The notes beneath the pieces were generated by a model. It ran no database searches. It was not told the DNA's origin and was given only the letters and a program-made list of their open reading frames with translations. Position numbers and translations under genes: made by a program. Shown in pieces: positions 59,465 through 64,000 of a DNA stretch of 64,000 nucleotides; the stretch's first letter is position 1, and each line of letters starts with the position of its first letter. This stretch comes from Dioscorea cayenensis subsp. rotundata (lineage: Eukaryota; Streptophyta; Magnoliopsida; Dioscoreales; Dioscoreaceae): contig NC_052474.1 of NCBI RefSeq assembly GCF_009730915.1, forward strand, positions 159,501-223,500, in the 5' to 3' direction.

Positions 59465-62400
59465 ATGAGTCTATCCAAGCGATCCCATCTCATGGATCCC
59501 ATCTCCGCCTCCCTCATCCTCCGCGAGTACTCCATCTTCAAGCCTTCTTCACCTCCATGCTACTCCCCCCTCGTTGACATTGTTGATGATGAGCTCGCCT
59601 TCGCCCTCGACCTAGTAAGCCCCAAGTTTCCCTCCGTCTTCGACCTTCCGGTCATCTCTCCGCTTGACTTCTTCGAGGGCGCGACCGATCTCGTTCAGTT
59701 CAACCGCGCTTCGTCGCATTTCCGACGTTTGCACGATCGGGCTGAGACAGAGCTCCACCTCCGGAACCTCAGCGACCGCGTCGCGGCGCTGGAGATCGGG
59801 TTCGACCTGGCGATGAAGCCAAAACCGGCAGATCAGGAGCGCAAGTACAAGTGGACGGCAGAGATCAAGGGTCCCAAGGGGGAGGGTTTTGATCGGAAGT
59901 ACAAACTGACGGCGGTGAAGGGCGCGGCGCAGAAGAACGTCAAATGGACCGCTGAGATCACAGGAAAGGGGAAGGACGCACCCATGACTCGCACTTACAC
60001 ATTCCAGGCGTCCACTGTGCCGTCTGAGGCCAACAAGGAGAAGCATAACAAAGTGGAAATGGGGAAAAAAGAGGCTTCCTCCGGCAAACGGGTGGTGGAG
60101 ATCGAGGAACCTGTGAATCGTGGGGCCATTGTCTTGAAGCAGGTATGTAATCTCAACAACTGTTATTCAATTTATTGGATTTTTTTTAAAAAAAATCCCC
60201 TTTTATGACTTCTTCTGAGCTAGTTACTACTTTTTCTTATTCGTAAAAACATTACTCTTGTGAGAATTTGCTGCTCCTTTGATCACATGCATTGCCACAA
60301 TTGCCACTTGTTCACACCACCAAGCAGCTTCATCTGTAAATGCTCTCAATGCCCTTTTGTTAGATCATCATGGTGATACTGGTATTTTGAGTTAGGATTG
60401 TGTATATGATTGACAGCGGTATGGAGTTTTGGCACATGCTTTTTGTTCAAGGGCATTATACTAATTGGCCATATGGCTTTATTTAACAATATTGTCAGAA
60501 GAATGACCCTGTTTATTTATAATAGACTTTGGGTGATAGTTTCTCATAATCCTGTCTAATCAGCACTGTGTGCCTTGTAAGAATATCTGTTGAAATTAGC
60601 ATTTCCTTATCATGTCCATTCACTATATTTTTACATAAATATCATCAACATCAGCTTTAAATGCAGGTGTAACCAAATTAGAAAATGGTGGTGAGATAAC
60701 TTTGAAGCTTGTTCCAATAGAACTTGTTGGAATTTTGCTTTAAAAACCCAGAGCTAATGTGACGGTTTATTGCAATCACAAAATTGAAAGTGCAATAATC
60801 TTTGTGTTTTTCTAATGCTCTCAACGTGAACTAATTATTGAGACAAATTTATTTTCAAATTTGGTGTTGCAATTTCATTTTGTTAATGTCATATCTTCAT
60901 TTTTTTTTTTCACTTAATTATGGTCTTTTCTACATGTAAAGGCATTGGAAACCCTTGCCTTTGAAGTTGGAATATGTTTGGTAGAATAAATCATTCTGTT
61001 CTTTTGTATTTCTTTTAAATTCATACACAAAAATATTATGGGTTTGCTGCAAAGCTCTAATTGCTGCTTTGGTCTGTAGAGAGTAATGAATTAAGATCTC
61101 TCTTCCAGTAAACTTGCATAAATACCCCAGATTTCACTACATGCATGATATTGCTAAAACATCTGGCTCTTCAACTTTTTTATGAGCAATTTTCAATACC
61201 AAATACATCACTAATGTTCCAAAGCCTGTGCTAATTTTTCGTTAATATTATGTTCTGGAGGCTTTTGCAAAGAGGGCCTTTGATCATAGCAAGGGCAAGA
61301 GGAAGGAGCTATCACCACAGGATGCTGCTTTGATAATTCAGATGAGTTTTAGAGCTCATCTAGTCCGCCGCTCTCAAGTTCTTCGTGGTCTTCGTGATCT
61401 GGCAGTTGCAAAAGCTAAGCTGAAGGAAATCAGAGCTCTGTTTTCCAATTACTCGTATCGCCGTCGCATTGAGGTTGATGCTGAAGAACGCCAGAGGTTC
61501 TCTGAGAAAATCATTGTTCTCCTCCTGACTGTTGATGCCATAGAGGTGTTGTCATTTTACACCTAAATGATTTCAAATGCATTTATTCCAATTGTTTTTC
61601 AAGTTATCTTGTGCCTTTTAGTAATATTATGTTTTTATATATTTTCTTTTTCCGAGAAATATCCTCTATGGTGAACAGATTTGTTGTTATTTTGATTTGT
61701 GATGATACATCCCTTTCATAATTGCATTGTTTAGCACCTGCATGCTTCTTGAGGAAGGCCTGCTTTTGATCCTTGACCTTTGCTTTTGGCTAGAGAGCAT
61801 TGAAAGTAAAAATATTGCTTTTTTTCATCCAAGTGATTTATTTGGTCATTGCAGCTGAATAGTACTGCTTTAATAAACCTTAGTGTTTAATATCTCAATG
61901 TTTGTTTATGTTGTTCCTGGATCAAAAGAATGTGTTGCGGTCTCATACCTGATATTCTAAACTTGAATAATTATAGCTCCATTGTAATTGATTTTTCTAG
62001 GTCTAAAAAATGTTCTTAGCATATGCATTGTTGATATTTCTCTTAAATTTTTGGAAGAAGAGCAACCTTGGGGTACTGCTAGGGTATGTGATGATTGCCA
62101 AGTTCCATAGAGCCACAAGAACACTATAAGTAATGCATATTAAGCAGCATACTTCAGCATGCCTTTTAGTGTATATGTTATGGATGATTAGGTTGTTGCA
62201 TTTATTGCATTGATTTATCAAATGAGGGTGGTGGATTAATGGATATGGTAGATAATTTTTTTTTTATGCACCAGAAGGTAGCATCTCTTGAATCATGTTT
62301 ATTTCTTTATTTCTTTTTTCATTCTTTTTCTTTAGGTGATTTGCTTTTGCTGCATATCAATCTAGAATTTGTTAAAAACTGCTCATTTATTTGATTGAGA

Positions 62401-62672
62401 ACTAATTTCCTTTTTGCATTTTGTGTGGTTGTTAGGGACTGGATTACATAATTCGGGCTGCGAAGAGGTCAATGGTTGTAGAACTGGAAGGTATGCTGGA
62501 GGTGGTGGACCCTCAACCACTTGGAAAGCTGGGGTCGATGAAGCGCAGGCAATTTGACTTACCCACTGGTGGATCCATCTCGAGGGAAATGGCAATGGGT
62601 GTGGCAGAGGTAGTTCAGATGCTTGATGAGGAGGACAACCATGGCAATACTCTGTCGGGTGTTTCTTTGTAA
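59465..62672 (+). CDS. BAG7: BAG family molecular chaperone regulator 7-like (three exons)
   Basis: BAG proteins bind the HSP70 ATPase domain. Arabidopsis BAG7 is an ER-associated member with an IQ calmodulin-binding motif and a role in the unfolded-protein and heat response. Coding exons: 59465-60142, 61261-61545, 62436-62672; total 399 aa (Arabidopsis BAG7 is about 446). The start is the ATG at 59465; the next in-frame ATG is 59492. Residues ~120-200 are Lys-rich with repeated KYKWTAEI/KWTAEI units. The IQ motif ALIIQMSFRAHLVRRSQ is at about 249-265, directly followed by the BAG domain (VLRGLRDLAVAKAKLKEIRA through LLLTVDAIEGLDYIIRAAKR) to about residue 335. The intron 1 acceptor TTCTGGAG is weak, but phase and homology fix it. 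Confidence 0.94.
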
Positions 62673-62679
62673 ACCAGGG

Positions 62680-63640
62680 AAGTAGAGTTCATCTTGTGTG
62701 CTACACAAACTTGCTGCTGATTGCTAAACTTGTGTTGGTGTGATGTGGATCACTGGATCTAATTTTGGGCCTGTCTATTGCCTCATTTCTGTCTCAGTTA
62801 CTTGGGTTTTACTTATTTGTAGCGGATGTGTTATTATGTCTGGATCCTGTAGGCACGTTAGGGGGTAGACTGATTTTCTTAAATTTTCAGTGTTTTAGTA
62901 CTCTTTTATTTCTCGGATATCAGATTGGAGTGTTATCAATGGGTTTTGATGCAGGATTGTCTGTGCTGAGGTATGGTTACAATGCTGGATTGTTTGTGCT
63001 GAGTTATGGACGCGGCTTTGTAGCCCTTGTTCATCTGGAGCACGCACGCAGGGCAACAGGAAAAAAGAAACCCAATTCACCCATGCTGCATAGGATGTCA
63101 TAAATAGCAGGGTTTTATCAAAAGCCTCTCACGGTAGAAGAAGGGCTTGAACCTTCAACCTTGTGGGTAACACTTAACAACCACACGCTCTAACCAATTA
63201 CATCAGCTTAATTGTTTAGTGATATTATACCAATATAATATTTATTTGTCTTTGAGATAATAATCAAGAAGTTGAACTGGAAGCCGAGAGCTTTCTGTTT
63301 TCTTCCCATTGGGTAGGCAGAGAAGTGAAGAGAAGTGAACTCAGCCACCATCATGACCCATCCGTTTTTTTCACTTTTTCTTAAGCAAGCGGTAAGCCAT
63401 ACAAACAAGGAGGGCATGCAACAAGACATAAATTGGAAGAACAGTGCAAGCAAGCAAGCAAGCAAACAAGTTATAAAAGCAAGTAGATATCAATATATAT
63501 ATATATATATATCATTGTCCGGAGATTTATTCGAAACAGGCTTCTCAGTACTTTTTTTTTTCTAACCCAAGACTTAATAAAAGAGAAGTGAAAAAACAAA
63601 GTTGCAGAGAGAACAAACGTCACCACCCAATCAATCTCAG
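62680..63640. other. Intergenic between BAG7-like and GT47 genes
   Basis: Holds the probable 3' UTR of the BAG gene, a frame at 62765-63103 with internally repeated SMGFDAGLSVLRYGYNAGLF-type units but no homology I recognise, a tRNA-like relic (63117-63212), a GCAA tetramer array (63445-63464) and (AT)n at 63493-63512. The 3' UTR of the GT47 gene probably occupies the right end. Confidence 0.5.
63117..63212 (-). mobile_element. tRNA-like relic (SINE or tRNA pseudogene)
   Basis: On the minus strand, an A-box-like TGATGTAATTGGTTAGAGC (about 63187-63205) and a near-perfect B box GGTTCAAGCCC (63143-63153) are spaced as in a tRNA. The T-arm GAAGG-TTCAAGC-CCTTC folds perfectly, but no matching acceptor stem or clear anticodon arm is seen. 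A functional tRNA is unlikely; a tRNA-derived SINE head or relic fits better. Confidence 0.55.
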
Positions 63641-63649
63641 CCGTCCATT

Positions 63650-64000
63650 CTATCCAGCAGCGTCCTCTTCGTCGTCCACCGTGATGAGTTCAGGACTCCC
63701 GAGAGGCCTCACCTTTCGCCGGATCCTCCGGAGCACCCCATCTATGGCGAGATCGACAGCATCCTTGATCGATCTGAGGCCCGCGGAACTCCCATGGCGC
63801 CGGTACATGACGCCGGGAGCGAGTTCCAAGACCCGCTCTCTCATCGTCCTGACATCCGCCTCCGGGATGGCAGCCAGCACCTCCGTGATCCGCACCCCTC
63901 CGAAGACCACATCCTCTTTGGGTATATAAACGGAGAAGTCCTCGTACTGATCCTCGGGCAAATGCCACCCATACTGCTTCCTCGCTGAGATCTCCTCGAA
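63650..64000 (-). CDS. GT47 exostosin-family glycosyltransferase, C-terminal part
   Basis: Open on the minus strand from the window edge (64000) to the stop at 63650; 116 residues seen, so the N-terminal bulk lies outside. The sequence ISARKQYGWHLPEDQYEDFS, VYIPKEDVVFGG, EVLAAIPEADVRTMRERVLE and LAPGVMYRRHG matches the end of the exostosin domain of plant GT47 Golgi type II membrane enzymes (MUR3/xyloglucan galactosyltransferase and ARAD/xylan-type relatives). The family builds cell-wall polysaccharides; donor and acceptor cannot be told from this piece. Residues after about 85 from the edge are a basic then acidic tail ending VDDEEDAAG. Confidence 0.85.
   Translation of the reverse strand, partial: FEEISARKQYGWHLPEDQYEDFSVYIPKEDVVFGGVRITEVLAAIPEADVRTMRERVLELAPGVMYRRHGSSAGLRSIKDAVDLAIDGVLRRIRRKVRPLGSPELITVDDEEDAAG

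Noticed and set aside
62765..63103. 112-aa frame after the BAG7-like gene
   Set aside because: Falls in the probable 3' UTR; internal GLSVLRYGYNAG-type repetition reflects short DNA repeats, and no homology is recognised.
1..64000. CRISPR array, prokaryotic operon or phage
   Set aside because: Introns, LTR retrotransposons and plant gene families show nuclear plant DNA; tandem repeats seen are micro- and minisatellites without spacer structure.
1..64000. Conserved plant microRNA precursors
   Set aside because: I looked by eye for mature sequences of common families (156, 159, 160, 164-169, 171, 172, 319, 390, 393-399, 408) and saw none; a proper search was not possible.

Overview
This is a plant nuclear window. 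The evidence is AT-rich intergenic DNA, genes with many GT-AG introns, abundant Ty1-copia, LINE and MITE sequences, and plant-type genes: APT1-like adenine phosphoribosyltransferase, BAG7-like co-chaperone, FMO GS-OX-like monooxygenase, GT47 exostosin and a C2H2-like protein. The species cannot be fixed from sequence alone. A flowering plant is certain; a non-grass monocot is only a guess.

Genes, left to right. (1) An intronless C2H2-like/PARP-fold family protein on the minus strand (1423-2325). (2) A complete six-exon adenine phosphoribosyltransferase on the minus strand (8073-12129; 182 aa when spliced) with a TATA box at 12413-12420. (3) A decayed kinesin-4 (KIN-4A/FRA1-like) fragment on the minus strand (about 21.6-23.9 kb). 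A copia fragment and a MITE lie in or beside it, and a GC-rich promoter-like segment lies upstream at 28.4-28.95 kb. (4) A seven-exon flavin-containing monooxygenase on the plus strand (45648-49694). (5) A three-exon BAG7-type co-chaperone on the plus strand (59465-62672). (6) The C-terminal end of a GT47 exostosin-family glycosyltransferase on the minus strand, running off the right edge (63650-64000).

Mobile DNA fills most of the rest. A 5'-truncated copia with one LTR lies at about 24.7-27.04 kb. A copia 3' end with LTR lies on the minus strand at 31.1-31.8 kb. A full-length but mutated copia with two LTRs spans 32161-37547. A LINE relic (41.4-45.4 kb) is split by a TG...CA solo-LTR-like insertion (43179-44999) with a 5-bp target duplication. 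A full-length minus-strand copia spans 51935-58327 with target duplication GTTTA. There are four MITE-like elements, two tRNA-derived SINE-like relics, and many micro- and minisatellites.

The genes are unrelated housekeeping, stress or metabolic loci and do not form a pathway cluster. I found no convincing new biological system. The most informative signals are the nested insertion chronology at 41-45 kb, a MITE carrying telomere-like repeats at 50.3-50.8 kb, a C-to-T pattern of stop codons in the copia elements, and the decaying kinesin locus.
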